Shown here: positions 1-7,657 of the stretch, in pieces
Numbering within the stretch: position 1 is the first letter of the stretch
How the letters are laid out: each line of letters opens with the position of its first letter
Source of the DNA: Flavobacteriales bacterium UBA7443
Lineage (GTDB): Bacteria > Bacteroidota > Bacteroidia > Flavobacteriales_D > Sanyastnellaceae
DNA: 17,350 nucleotides
Assembly (NCBI GenBank): GCA_002477505.1
Contig: DLQB01000058.1
Coordinates: forward strand, 1 to 17,350
Direction: 5' to 3'
Translations under genes and position numbers: made by a program
The notes under the pieces: generated by a model
The model's input: only the letters and a program-made list of their open reading frames with translations
Told to the model about the DNA's origin: nothing
Database searches by the model: none

Positions 1-4
1 CGCG

Positions 5-2113
5 ATGCCACATCTCCAAGCAGACACTCCCGTTGAATTCATCAAAGGCATAGGTCCAAAGCGGGCAGAATGGCTGCGGTCTGAGTTGGGCATTTATGAT
101 GCGGGCGATTTGCTCGAACATCTACCGTTTCGCTATGAAGATCGAACGGATTTCATCGCAGTCAAAGACATTGCTTCCGATGCCATTGCCATCCAAATGA
201 AGGGCGTCATTACGGACGTAAAACAAATTCCGAGCAACCGCGGATCACGTTTGGTGGCCAAGTTCAAAGACGAGTCGGGAACGGTGCTGGATTTGATTTG
301 GTTCAAAGGAGCCAAATGGATGGCCGCTCAAATCCCGGTCCTTCAAAAAGTCGTGGTTTATGGAAAACCCGCTAAATATTCGAACCGCTGGAACCTCCCG
401 CACCCCGAAATCGAATTGGAGGAGTCGTTTGAAAGGCGAAACGGAAGGGGATTGCAGCCCGTTTACCGCACCACAGAAAAACTATCGAATCGGGGACTGT
501 CATCGTCCGGCCTCGCGAAAGTCATACGGCTACTCTTGGTCAGCCCGGAGTTGGTGTTGACCGAATCACTGCCCGCGTTTTTATTGCAGGAGTTGAAAAT
601 GCCGGGCAAGGCAGATGCGATGATCATGGTGCATGCACCGAAGAATCATGCCGAAGCTGAATCAGCGCGGAATCGATTGAAGTTTGAAGAGTTGCTCTTG
701 TTGCAGTTGAAGCTTCTCATGCAAAAAAGAGAACAAACGCAGGATATGCCGGGGGTTCGTTTTGAAAACGTTGGGGATTTATTTAACGGATTCTATTCGA
801 ATCACTTGGGATTTGAATTGACCGGAGCGCAAAAACGCGTGATGCGCGAGATTCGTTCGGACCTCAATACCGGTTGGCACATGAACCGTTTGCTCCAGGG
901 AGACGTTGGCAGCGGAAAAACGATGGTCGCTTTGTTGACAGCGCTGCTCGCACTTGACAATGGGTATCAAGCCTGCGTGATGGCACCAACGGAAATCCTT
1001 GCCAATCAGCACCTTGAGTCATTTCGTGAGGCACTCGGTTCCCTGCCTATTCGCATTGAGTTGCTCACAGGATCCGTCAAAAAGGCAGCCCGACGCCCCA
1101 TTCTGGAAGGCTTGAAAAACGGTGAAGTCCATCTGCTGATTGGTACGCATGCGCTCATTGAGCCTGGCGTTGAATTTCACCGGTTGGGACTGGCCGTGAT
1201 TGATGAACAGCACCGTTTTGGAGTCGCCCAACGAAGCAAGCTTTGGGCGAAAGCTTCGCCTGCTCCCCATGTTCTGGTCATGACGGCAACCCCCATTCCT
1301 CGTACCTTGGCAATGACGGCTTACGGTGATTTGGATGTTAGTGTGATTGATGAAATGCCACCCGGTCGAAAAGCCATAAAAACGGTGCATCGGAATGATA
1401 GCGCACGCCTCTCGGTGTTTCAATTCATCGAGGATGAAATTGCTCGTGGTCGACAAGTTTACGTTGTGTACCCGCTGATTGAGGAAAGTTCCAGCATGGA
1501 TTACAAAGACCTCATGGATGGATACGAAAGCCTTTCTCGCCGTTTCCCGTTGCCGGATTTTCGCATCGGAATTGTTCACGGACGGATGAAACCCGAGGAC
1601 AAAGACATTGAAATGGAGCGGTTTTCCTCCGGGGTGTCTCAAATCTTGGTTGCCACGACGGTCATTGAGGTTGGTGTGAATGTCCCCAATGCCAGCGTTA
1701 TGGTGATTGAGAGTTCAGAGCGCTTCGGCTTGGCTCAGTTGCATCAATTGCGCGGTCGCGTCGGACGAGGAGGGGAGCAGAGCTATTGTGTTTTGATGAC
1801 CGGAGACGAATTGTCCAAAGAGGCGCGCCGCCGATTGGAAACCATGTGCAGAACGAATGACGGATTTGAACTTGCAGAGGTGGACATGGAGTTGCGAGGA
1901 CCGGGTGATTTGATGGGAACCCAGCAATCGGGCATTCCCGATTTGAAAATGGCAGACTTGATGCGCGACAGAGAAATACTCACCACGGCGCGGTACATCG
2001 GTAATCGTATTTTAGAAGAGGACAGCAATCTGGTCAAGCCAGAACACGCTATCCTCAAAGCGGCGTTGATACGTGCGCGCGAGGGCCGGACAAACTGGAG
2101 TAGAATCTCCTGA
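5..2113 (+). CDS. recG: ATP-dependent DNA helicase RecG
   Basis: RecG is a double-stranded DNA translocase that remodels stalled replication forks and Holliday junctions during recombinational repair. The 702-residue length is close to the usual ~690. The N-terminal ~270 residues fit the wedge/OB-fold region (GIGPKRAEWL near residues 16-25). The SF2 helicase core follows in order: Walker A GDVGSGKT at ~299-306, the DEQH box (motif II, DEQHRFG) at ~400, TATPIPRT (motif III) at ~427, TTVIEVGVNVPNA (motif V) near 555, and QLHQLRGRVGRG (motif VI) at ~578. The C-terminal ELRGPGDLMGTQQSG stretch is typical of RecG. The ATG at base 5 gives the start expected for the family, although only four bases upstream are visible, so promoter and upstream neighbour are unknown. 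The next gene starts 10 bp after the stop and is probably co-transcribed. Confidence 0.97.
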   Translation: MPHLQADTPVEFIKGIGPKRAEWLRSELGIYDAGDLLEHLPFRYEDRTDFIAVKDIASDAIAIQMKGVITDVKQIPSNRGSRLVAKFKDESGTVLDLIWFKGAKWMAAQIPVLQKVVVYGKPAKYSNRWNLPHPEIELEESFERRNGRGLQPVYRTTEKLSNRGLSSSGLAKVIRLLLVSPELVLTESLPAFLLQELKMPGKADAMIMVHAPKNHAEAESARNRLKFEELLLLQLKLLMQKREQTQDMPGVRFENVGDLFNGFYSNHLGFELTGAQKRVMREIRSDLNTGWHMNRLLQGDVGSGKTMVALLTALLALDNGYQACVMAPTEILANQHLESFREALGSLPIRIELLTGSVKKAARRPILEGLKNGEVHLLIGTHALIEPGVEFHRLGLAVIDEQHRFGVAQRSKLWAKASPAPHVLVMTATPIPRTLAMTAYGDLDVSVIDEMPPGRKAIKTVHRNDSARLSVFQFIEDEIARGRQVYVVYPLIEESSSMDYKDLMDGYESLSRRFPLPDFRIGIVHGRMKPEDKDIEMERFSSGVSQILVATTVIEVGVNVPNASVMVIESSERFGLAQLHQLRGRVGRGGEQSYCVLMTGDELSKEARRRLETMCRTNDGFELAEVDMELRGPGDLMGTQQSGIPDLKMADLMRDREILTTARYIGNRILEEDSNLVKPEHAILKAALIRAREGRTNWSRIS

Positions 2114-2123
2114 ACTTCACGGC

Positions 2124-3914
2124 ATGGCTCATCGAAGAATTTGGTCCACCTTCATTGTTGTTGTAGCGAGTTGTTTGAGTGCGTGGTGGGTCATGGATCG
2201 CAAAGTTGAACAAAGGCAATTGCTGAACCCGGGGGCTCTGGCATCGGATCATTTCACGCATTGGGAGTATCCTGCAATGCTCCCATCGGGAATGACTGTA
2301 GAAGCGGATCATTCGCTTCCGGCCTTTCTTTTTGCCTCGGGAATGGACTCCGCTTCGTTCATTTGGTTCGTTTCGTCAGCGCCAGTTTTTGTACCGTCTC
2401 GGTATGCTCAGCAGCGTTGGGGAGGAGGCTGGCTGATTGGGGAAGACTTGGACCAATGGGAAGAGAATCCTGGCGAAATGGCGGCGCACTGGGCGCCTCG
2501 TTCACCGGGGAAAAACACGATGACGCGTTTGCCCAGTGGTGAACTCAAATCAAGGCATTGGATGCCGAATGAGGACGATCGAAGAATGAGCACTTCCTGG
2601 GTCGCTTCTCAGGTCGCCCCGCTCGCCCCGCTTTCCCCTTTTTGGACCCAGTGGTTTGCAAACATTGCGGACAATTCCAAGGGTGCCTGGCAACGAGCAA
2701 GGGTGGGTGCCGCGCCCGCGGCATCCTCTTGGATGGGGCATGATTCCCTTGTGCAACTGACCGATGGAAGTTGGATCGTGGCGGAGGGAGCGAATGGCAG
2801 CTGGATGGTGGGAATTGAAATGGCAGATTCTTCGCGATCGGTCGGAGCGAATGCGCACTGGCGCGCGGGCGTTCAACTTTTTTCTTCTGCAGGTGACTCA
2901 CTGGTTTGGGAGGACATCGGTTTTCCAAATGGCCAGGTTCAAGAGCGGAGCAAAGCCCAGGTCGATGCTGATTTTGGATCGTGGGAACAAGGTCGAAAAC
3001 AATGGGGAATCCACGCAGAAGGCGATAGAATTGTATGGCGGAAGGATCCCACGAACATGGCTCCGACACCCACCGCGGATGCACGGATCATTTCGGTCTC
3101 TGGGCCCCGCTCGCGGGAACAGGATGCCGGTCGATTGGGAACGGTTAGAAACCACCGAACGGACCAAGTGATGAATCTGATGTGGGAACCGCCTGCAGTG
3201 GTGGCTCGCGCAAGCGATGGTTCTGCAGTCTGGAGTTTTGAGGTGGATGCGATGGCGGCGCCAACGGTTTGGGAAGTTGACTTGTTCCGAAATCGCAAGT
3301 ACCAGGCTGTAATTGCCACCGGACAAAAAGTACATCTCGTTGATGTGCTCGGTCGAGAGGTGAAAGGGTTCCCGAAGCGCTGGTCGCGCGGTTTTTCAGC
3401 AGTTGCGGTGTTTGATTATGACCGGAATCGGCAGTACAGGTTCTTGATGGCAGCACCCAACGGTGCGTTGTTCAACTTTCGGCGCGAAGGTGAGCGGACA
3501 CCAGGTTGGAATTTCACGGCTCGTCCGGGGCGTTACATTACATCGCTTGCGCACATTCGCGTCGCGAATAAGGACTACATATTTGCGGGCCAGGATGATG
3601 ATTCCGTGCGATTTTTGAAACGCTCAGGAGAAGACCGATTTGACTCTCCCCTTCAATTCCCTTCGGGTCAGCCTGTTGTTTTTCGTTTGGGAGCGTCCCT
3701 CGCGTCCTCTACCGTCTTGTTTTTGGATTCAACGGGATTGCTGCAGGAACGAACGATTGGAAATAACGAGCCGACAGGGATGAATGGAATGACAAGGGGA
3801 CAGGCTGTGTCGCTCGAGGACAGAACAGGGGATGGAATCCCAGAAGTGGTCGTGCAGATCGAAGGCGGTGAAGAGATATGGGACGCTCGCAATCAGCGAA
3901 TTGACAGTGACTAA
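2124..3914 (+). CDS. Trp-rich membrane-anchored protein of unknown function, probable beta-propeller-like C-terminal half
   Basis: I do not recognise a named function. The frame is open from 2073, but the ATG at 2124, ten bases after the recG stop, gives a 596-residue protein with a sensible N-terminus: basic residues (MAHRRIW) followed by one hydrophobic segment (about residues 8-23). This predicts an inner-membrane anchor or uncleaved signal with the bulk in the periplasm. Trp is unusually frequent (about 28 residues, near 4.7%). The C-terminal ~250 residues hold successive short beta-rich units, such as AVWSFEVD...APTVWEVDLF, VHLVDVLGREVKGFPKRW, SAVAVFDYDRNRQYRFLMA and a final DRTGDGIPEVVVQ. 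These resemble PQQ/WD-like or FG-GAP-type blades. From memory, the pattern recalls the C-terminal part of large uncharacterised Bacteroidota proteins (possibly DUF3352-like); this needs a profile search. It is convergent with the acyl-CoA dehydrogenase gene, five bases away. Confidence 0.8.
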   Translation: MAHRRIWSTFIVVVASCLSAWWVMDRKVEQRQLLNPGALASDHFTHWEYPAMLPSGMTVEADHSLPAFLFASGMDSASFIWFVSSAPVFVPSRYAQQRWGGGWLIGEDLDQWEENPGEMAAHWAPRSPGKNTMTRLPSGELKSRHWMPNEDDRRMSTSWVASQVAPLAPLSPFWTQWFANIADNSKGAWQRARVGAAPAASSWMGHDSLVQLTDGSWIVAEGANGSWMVGIEMADSSRSVGANAHWRAGVQLFSSAGDSLVWEDIGFPNGQVQERSKAQVDADFGSWEQGRKQWGIHAEGDRIVWRKDPTNMAPTPTADARIISVSGPRSREQDAGRLGTVRNHRTDQVMNLMWEPPAVVARASDGSAVWSFEVDAMAAPTVWEVDLFRNRKYQAVIATGQKVHLVDVLGREVKGFPKRWSRGFSAVAVFDYDRNRQYRFLMAAPNGALFNFRREGERTPGWNFTARPGRYITSLAHIRVANKDYIFAGQDDDSVRFLKRSGEDRFDSPLQFPSGQPVVFRLGASLASSTVLFLDSTGLLQERTIGNNEPTGMNGMTRGQAVSLEDRTGDGIPEVVVQIEGGEEIWDARNQRIDSD

Positions 3915-3919
3915 ATCAC

Positions 3920-5062
3920 TCAGTCAGCCAATATCGAACGGCTGATGACAATTTTTTGCACTTCACTCGTCCCTTCGTAGATCTGGGTGATTTTCGCGTC
4001 ACGCATCAACCGCTCCACGTGGTATTCTTTTACGAATCCATAACCACCGTGGACTTGAACCGCTTCTACCGTTTGCTTCATGGCCACTTCGGAGGCATAA
4101 AGTTTGGCCATGCTTGATGCCAAATCATAATCTTCGCCGGCATCTTTCAAGGCGGCCGCTTTCCATACGAGCATCCGGGCCGCTTCAATTTGCGTGGCCA
4201 TGTCAGCCAATTTAAAGGCGATGGCCTGGTGTTTATGGATGGGCTTCCCAAACGCTTCGCGTTCTTTGGAATAAGCCAAAGCCAACTCCAATGCACCAGA
4301 GGCGATTCCCAGCGCCTGAGCGGCGATTCCAATTCGCCCACCAGCAAGTGTCTTCATGGCAAATTTGAAGCCAAACCCATCCGCACCTATGCGGTTCTCC
4401 TTGGGAACTTTCACGTCTTGGAACATCAAAGTGTGCGTGTCAGACCCGCGAATTCCCATCTTGTCTTCTTTGGCCCCCACGATAAATCCAGGCATGTCCC
4501 GCTCCACAATCAACGCATTGATTCCCCGGTGTCCTTTGTCCACATCCGTCTGGGCAATCACGAGGTAAGTACTCGCAGAGTTTCCGTTGGTAATCCAGTT
4601 TTTGGTGCCATTGAGTAGGTAATGGTCGCCACAGTCAATCGCCGTTGTTGCCTGGGAGGTTGCATCTGAACCGGCCTCGGGTTCGCTCAAGCAAAAAGCC
4701 CCGATTTTCTGCCCCATTGCGAGGGGGCGAAGGAATTTTTGTTTTTGTTCTTCCGTGCCATATTCCTGCAGTCCATAGCAAACAAGTGAATTGTTGACAC
4801 TTACACAAACACTCACCGAAGCATCAATTTTACTCAACTCTTCCATGGCGAGCACGTAACTCATCGTATCCATGCCACTGCCACCATATTGCTCATCCAC
4901 CATCATTCCCATGAAGCCAAGCGCTCCAAGTTCGCGGATTTCTTCGGTGGCAAAACGTTGCGCATTGTCCCGCTCGATGATGGAGGGCTTCAATGTTTGT
5001 TGAGCAAAATCGCGAGCGGCATCGCGCACTGCGATTTGTTCTTCCGTGAGTTCGAGGTTCAT
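3920..5062 (-). CDS. acyl-CoA dehydrogenase (short/medium-chain, butyryl-CoA-dehydrogenase-like)
   Basis: This flavoenzyme introduces the alpha-beta double bond in an acyl-CoA, the first step of a beta-oxidation cycle or a step in branched-chain amino-acid breakdown, passing electrons to ETF. The protein has 380 residues, the normal family length. Visible hallmarks are the N-terminal helical domain (NLELTEEQIAVRDAARDFA), the FAD/substrate signature CLSEPEAGSDA at ~124-134, the NGTKNWITNG loop at ~151-160, QVHGGYGF at ~336-343, and IYEGTSEVQ with the catalytic-base Glu at about residue 363. The frame extends upstream to 5125, but those 21 residues look unlike the family and would overlap the predicted -7 promoter element at 5123-5130, so ATG at 5062 is chosen. 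It is divergent from anmK. The chain-length specificity cannot be read from sequence; glutaryl- or isovaleryl-type enzymes are alternatives. Confidence 0.95.
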   Translation of the reverse strand: MNLELTEEQIAVRDAARDFAQQTLKPSIIERDNAQRFATEEIRELGALGFMGMMVDEQYGGSGMDTMSYVLAMEELSKIDASVSVCVSVNNSLVCYGLQEYGTEEQKQKFLRPLAMGQKIGAFCLSEPEAGSDATSQATTAIDCGDHYLLNGTKNWITNGNSASTYLVIAQTDVDKGHRGINALIVERDMPGFIVGAKEDKMGIRGSDTHTLMFQDVKVPKENRIGADGFGFKFAMKTLAGGRIGIAAQALGIASGALELALAYSKEREAFGKPIHKHQAIAFKLADMATQIEAARMLVWKAAALKDAGEDYDLASSMAKLYASEVAMKQTVEAVQVHGGYGFVKEYHVERLMRDAKITQIYEGTSEVQKIVISRSILAD

Positions 5063-5122
5063 TTCCTTGCTGCTTTCGGATTCGTCATTCTTTTTGGAGA
5101 AATTGCTCCATATTTCCGAAAA

Positions 5123-5130
5123 CAAAGATA
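5123..5130 (-). promoter_or_regulatory. Predicted -7 element (TATCTTTG) for the acyl-CoA dehydrogenase gene
   Basis: On the minus strand the sequence reads TATCTTTG, an exact match to the Bacteroidota -7 consensus TAnnTTTG. It lies about 60 bases upstream of the ATG at 5062 in the divergent gap with anmK, leaving a leader of roughly 50 bases. I see no convincing -33 TTG box at the usual 19-21 bp spacing, so this is an inference from one half of the promoter. Confidence 0.5.
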
Positions 5131-5172
5131 GGGCGTTCTGGATGGTCGGGTAAGGAGTTGAAATTCAGTAAA

Positions 5173-6303
5173 ATGACAGATAACAGCATGGCAAAGGAGT
5201 ATGTGGTTTTGGGCATGATGTCAGGCACTTCGCTCGATGGGTTGGACTTGTCCGTATCCAAATTCACCCAGGATGAGGCGTCTGGCAGCTGGGAGGGCGT
5301 GCTTCAATCGTACTGTTCTATTCCGATTCCTGCATCATGGCAAAACACGATCAGAATGTTGCCCTCGAGCTCGGCAGCGGAATGGCATCAAGCAGGTTTA
5401 GATTGGTCCGTTTGGTGCAGCGAATGTGTTCAGGGTGCCGTGGATATTGAATCCTTGGATTTGGTCGTTTTCTCTGGTCAAACGGTTTTTCATCGACCCC
5501 AATCGGGTTGGACCGGGCAATTGGGACATGGCGCAGCTTTGTATGCAGGGCTGGACTGCCGCGTTCCGGTGGTTTGTGACCTGAGGAGCCTCGATGTGGC
5601 ATTGGGAGGGCAAGGCGCTCCGCTGGTTCCCGTTGCAGATGCGTTGCTTTTTCCTTCTTACGATGCCTGCCTCAACCTTGGAGGCTTTGCCAATGTGAGC
5701 CATGCTGGGCAACGAGATAGACAGAGAATCGCTTGGGACATTGGGCCTTGCAACTTGGTGCTGAATCAACTTGCAATGCGCGAGGGTAGGCCTTTTGATG
5801 AAGGTGGCCGGTGGGCTGCACAGGGCGTGGTTCAGTCAGAGTTGTGGAATCAATGGATGGCCATCCCGTATCATCAGGAACCGGCACCGAAGAGCCTTGG
5901 GACGGAGTGGCTTGAGTCGGTATTTTGGCCCATTTTGAACAGTTGGGAAATGGATCATTCTGTCCCTACATCTGATTTGCTGGCGACAGCCACGGCCTAT
6001 ATTGCATCTACGATTCGGGAATCTACAGGTGGAAAGTCGACCTTGGTGACAGGAGGAGGAGGGCATAATGCGACGCTGGTGAATAGACTCCAAGAAGCTG
6101 CTTCGGAGTTTGTCAGGGCCGATGCAATAAAAGTGGTTCTACCCGAAAAGGATCTCATCGATGGCAAAGAGGCGCATGCCTTTGGTTTTTTGGGATTGCT
6201 GCGCGCATTGGGCGTAAATAATGTGTGGAATTCCGCCACAGGTTCTTCCGCGGATCATTTGGGTGGTGCCATGTGGGGACATTTTGGCCATCGTGGGGCC
6301 TGA
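5173..6303 (+). CDS. anmK: anhydro-N-acetylmuramic acid kinase
   Basis: AnmK hydrolyses the 1,6-anhydro ring of anhydroMurNAc and phosphorylates it to MurNAc-6-phosphate, a cytoplasmic step in recycling peptidoglycan. The signature GMMSGTSLDGLD sits at about residues 14-25. It is followed by SGQTVFHRP, CLNLGGFANVSH, AWDIGPCNLVLNQLA (Asp at ~189, the position expected for the catalytic base), VTGGGGHNATL and EKDLIDGKEAHAFGFLGLLRA, which together fit the Bacteroidota type of the family. The length of 376 residues is close to the E. coli enzyme. The start is uncertain among TTG 5158, ATG 5173 and ATG 5188. The two ATGs place the signature at the expected distance from the N-terminus, and 5173 is chosen. 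The usual HGQT motif reads SGQT here. No murQ or other recycling gene is adjacent. Confidence 0.94.
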   Translation: MTDNSMAKEYVVLGMMSGTSLDGLDLSVSKFTQDEASGSWEGVLQSYCSIPIPASWQNTIRMLPSSSAAEWHQAGLDWSVWCSECVQGAVDIESLDLVVFSGQTVFHRPQSGWTGQLGHGAALYAGLDCRVPVVCDLRSLDVALGGQGAPLVPVADALLFPSYDACLNLGGFANVSHAGQRDRQRIAWDIGPCNLVLNQLAMREGRPFDEGGRWAAQGVVQSELWNQWMAIPYHQEPAPKSLGTEWLESVFWPILNSWEMDHSVPTSDLLATATAYIASTIRESTGGKSTLVTGGGGHNATLVNRLQEAASEFVRADAIKVVLPEKDLIDGKEAHAFGFLGLLRALGVNNVWNSATGSSADHLGGAMWGHFGHRGA

Positions 6304-6337
6304 AGGAAGTATATTCGCACTCGCCAAAAGCAATGCA

Positions 6338-7582
6338 ATGAACATGAAAGAGATGCTCCAGGCTTACGAAAAGCGTAGCCCCGAAATTGTTTTCGAATGG
6401 AACGATGCGGAGACCGATGCCCGTGGTTGGGTCGTGATCAATTCCCTCCGCGGCGGAGCTGCGGGTGGAGGAACGCGTATGCATCCCCGCTTGGACAAGG
6501 ACGAAGTTATCAGTCTCGCCAAGACCATGGAGATCAAATTTACCGTGAGTGGTCCGCAGATAGGTGGAGCCAAATCCGGCATCGCCTTTGATCCCAATGA
6601 CCCGCGCAAAGAAGATGTTTTGCGCCGTTGGTATGCCGCTGTCACTCCGCTTTTGAAGAGTTATTACGGCACCGGTGGCGATATGAACGTGGATGAGATC
6701 CATGAAGTGATTCCCATTACAGAAGACTGCGGAATCTGGCACCCACAAGAAGGGGTTTTCAACGGCCATTTCAAGGCCAAAACCACGGAAAAGGTGAAGC
6801 GGATTGGTCACCTGCGGCAAGGGGTTTCACAAGTGGTCGAGGACTTGGAGTTCATTCCGGAAAATTCCGGAACATCGAAATACCGAGTTGCTGATTTGAT
6901 CACGGGTTACGGGGTGTCCGAGTCCGTCCGGCATTTTTACAAGACGTATGGCGGCGCGATCAAAGGCAAACGCGTGCTGGTACAGGGATGGGGCAATGTA
7001 GGTGCCGCCGCCGCTTTCTATTTGGCGCGGGAAGGTGCCCTCATCGTGGGAATCATCGATCGTGCTGGAGGCATCATTCGGCCCGAGGGGATATCGCTGC
7101 AGGAGATTACCGAGCTTTTTCAAACGAAAAAAGGCAATAGCTTACATGCGGACAACCTGCTCTCTTTTGAGCAGGTCAATGATCAAATTTGGGACGTAGC
7201 TGCTGAGGTTTTCTTGCCTTGTGCCGCTTCCCGACTTGTGACCCAAGACCAACTCGACCGCATGGTAGCATCGGGTGTGGAAGTCATTGCGAGCGGTGCG
7301 AATGTGCCTTTTGCAGATCGAGAAATATTTTACGGTCCAATCGCGGAAGCAGCAGACAAGCAGATCGCGGTGATTCCCGACTTTATCGCCAATTGTGGAA
7401 TGGCGAGGGTCTTTGCGTATCTCATGAGTGATGCCAATGTTGAGATGTCCGATCAAGGCATTTTTCGCGACACATCCTCTACCATCCGTCAAGCGCTTGA
7501 GGCAACCCATGCCGAACGACCTGAGCAAACGTTGTTGGCCGCTACCGCCTTCCGAATTGCGTTGGAAAAACGCCTCGAATAA
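6338..7582 (+). CDS. Glu/Leu/Phe/Val dehydrogenase family amino-acid dehydrogenase
   Basis: The enzyme is predicted to deaminate an amino acid oxidatively to its 2-oxo acid plus ammonia with NAD(P). In the 414-residue protein, the glycine-rich GGAAGGGTRMHP (about 39-50) and the lysines at ~67 (MEIKF) and ~79 (GGAKSGI) match the substrate-binding and catalytic lysines of the family. Asp ~115 in TGGDMN matches the catalytic Asp. This spacing is very close to leucine dehydrogenase (K68, K80, D115 in the Bacillus-type enzyme), but the surrounding sequence differs and substrate cannot be assigned. The Rossmann fold follows with VQGWGNVG at 215-222, then VFLPCAAS and IPDFIANCG. The frame is open back to 6221 inside anmK, but ATG 6338 (or 6344) removes a non-family extension. 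It starts 34 bp after anmK. An imperfect promoter-like pair (TTTG at 6283-6286, TATATTCG at 6310-6317, spacing 23) lies upstream. Confidence 0.93.
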   Translation: MNMKEMLQAYEKRSPEIVFEWNDAETDARGWVVINSLRGGAAGGGTRMHPRLDKDEVISLAKTMEIKFTVSGPQIGGAKSGIAFDPNDPRKEDVLRRWYAAVTPLLKSYYGTGGDMNVDEIHEVIPITEDCGIWHPQEGVFNGHFKAKTTEKVKRIGHLRQGVSQVVEDLEFIPENSGTSKYRVADLITGYGVSESVRHFYKTYGGAIKGKRVLVQGWGNVGAAAAFYLAREGALIVGIIDRAGGIIRPEGISLQEITELFQTKKGNSLHADNLLSFEQVNDQIWDVAAEVFLPCAASRLVTQDQLDRMVASGVEVIASGANVPFADREIFYGPIAEAADKQIAVIPDFIANCGMARVFAYLMSDANVEMSDQGIFRDTSSTIRQALEATHAERPEQTLLAATAFRIALEKRLE

Positions 7583-7657
7583 TTCACAGTATTTTGATCC
7601 TTTCAAATCACCCGGACGGGCCGATGTCGTAATTTTCAGAACCGAAAACAGATAAAA

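Noticed and set aside
1019..1642. 207-codon minus-strand open frame opposite recG
   Set aside because: It lies wholly antisense to the conserved helicase core, has no recognisable domain, and its composition is that of a reverse-complement shadow.
2545..3084. 179-codon and overlapping minus-strand open frames opposite the Trp-rich protein gene
   Set aside because: Several competing antisense frames coexist here, with Pro/Arg/His-rich low-complexity products typical of shadows. The plus-strand frame is continuous over 1.8 kb with a proper signal anchor.
5062..5125. 21-residue N-terminal extension of the acyl-CoA dehydrogenase
   Set aside because: The first codon would be TTG inside the predicted -7 element, and the extra residues are polar and absent from the family.
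6283..6317. Promoter for the amino-acid dehydrogenase gene (TTTG and TATATTCG)
   Set aside because: The -7 part has a mismatch and the 23-bp spacing is longer than usual, so it is noted in the gene entry but not called as a feature.
6155..6820. 221-codon minus-strand open frame across the anmK end and the dehydrogenase start
   Set aside because: Both plus-strand genes are clear family members over this stretch, and the antisense product shows no domain or promoter element.
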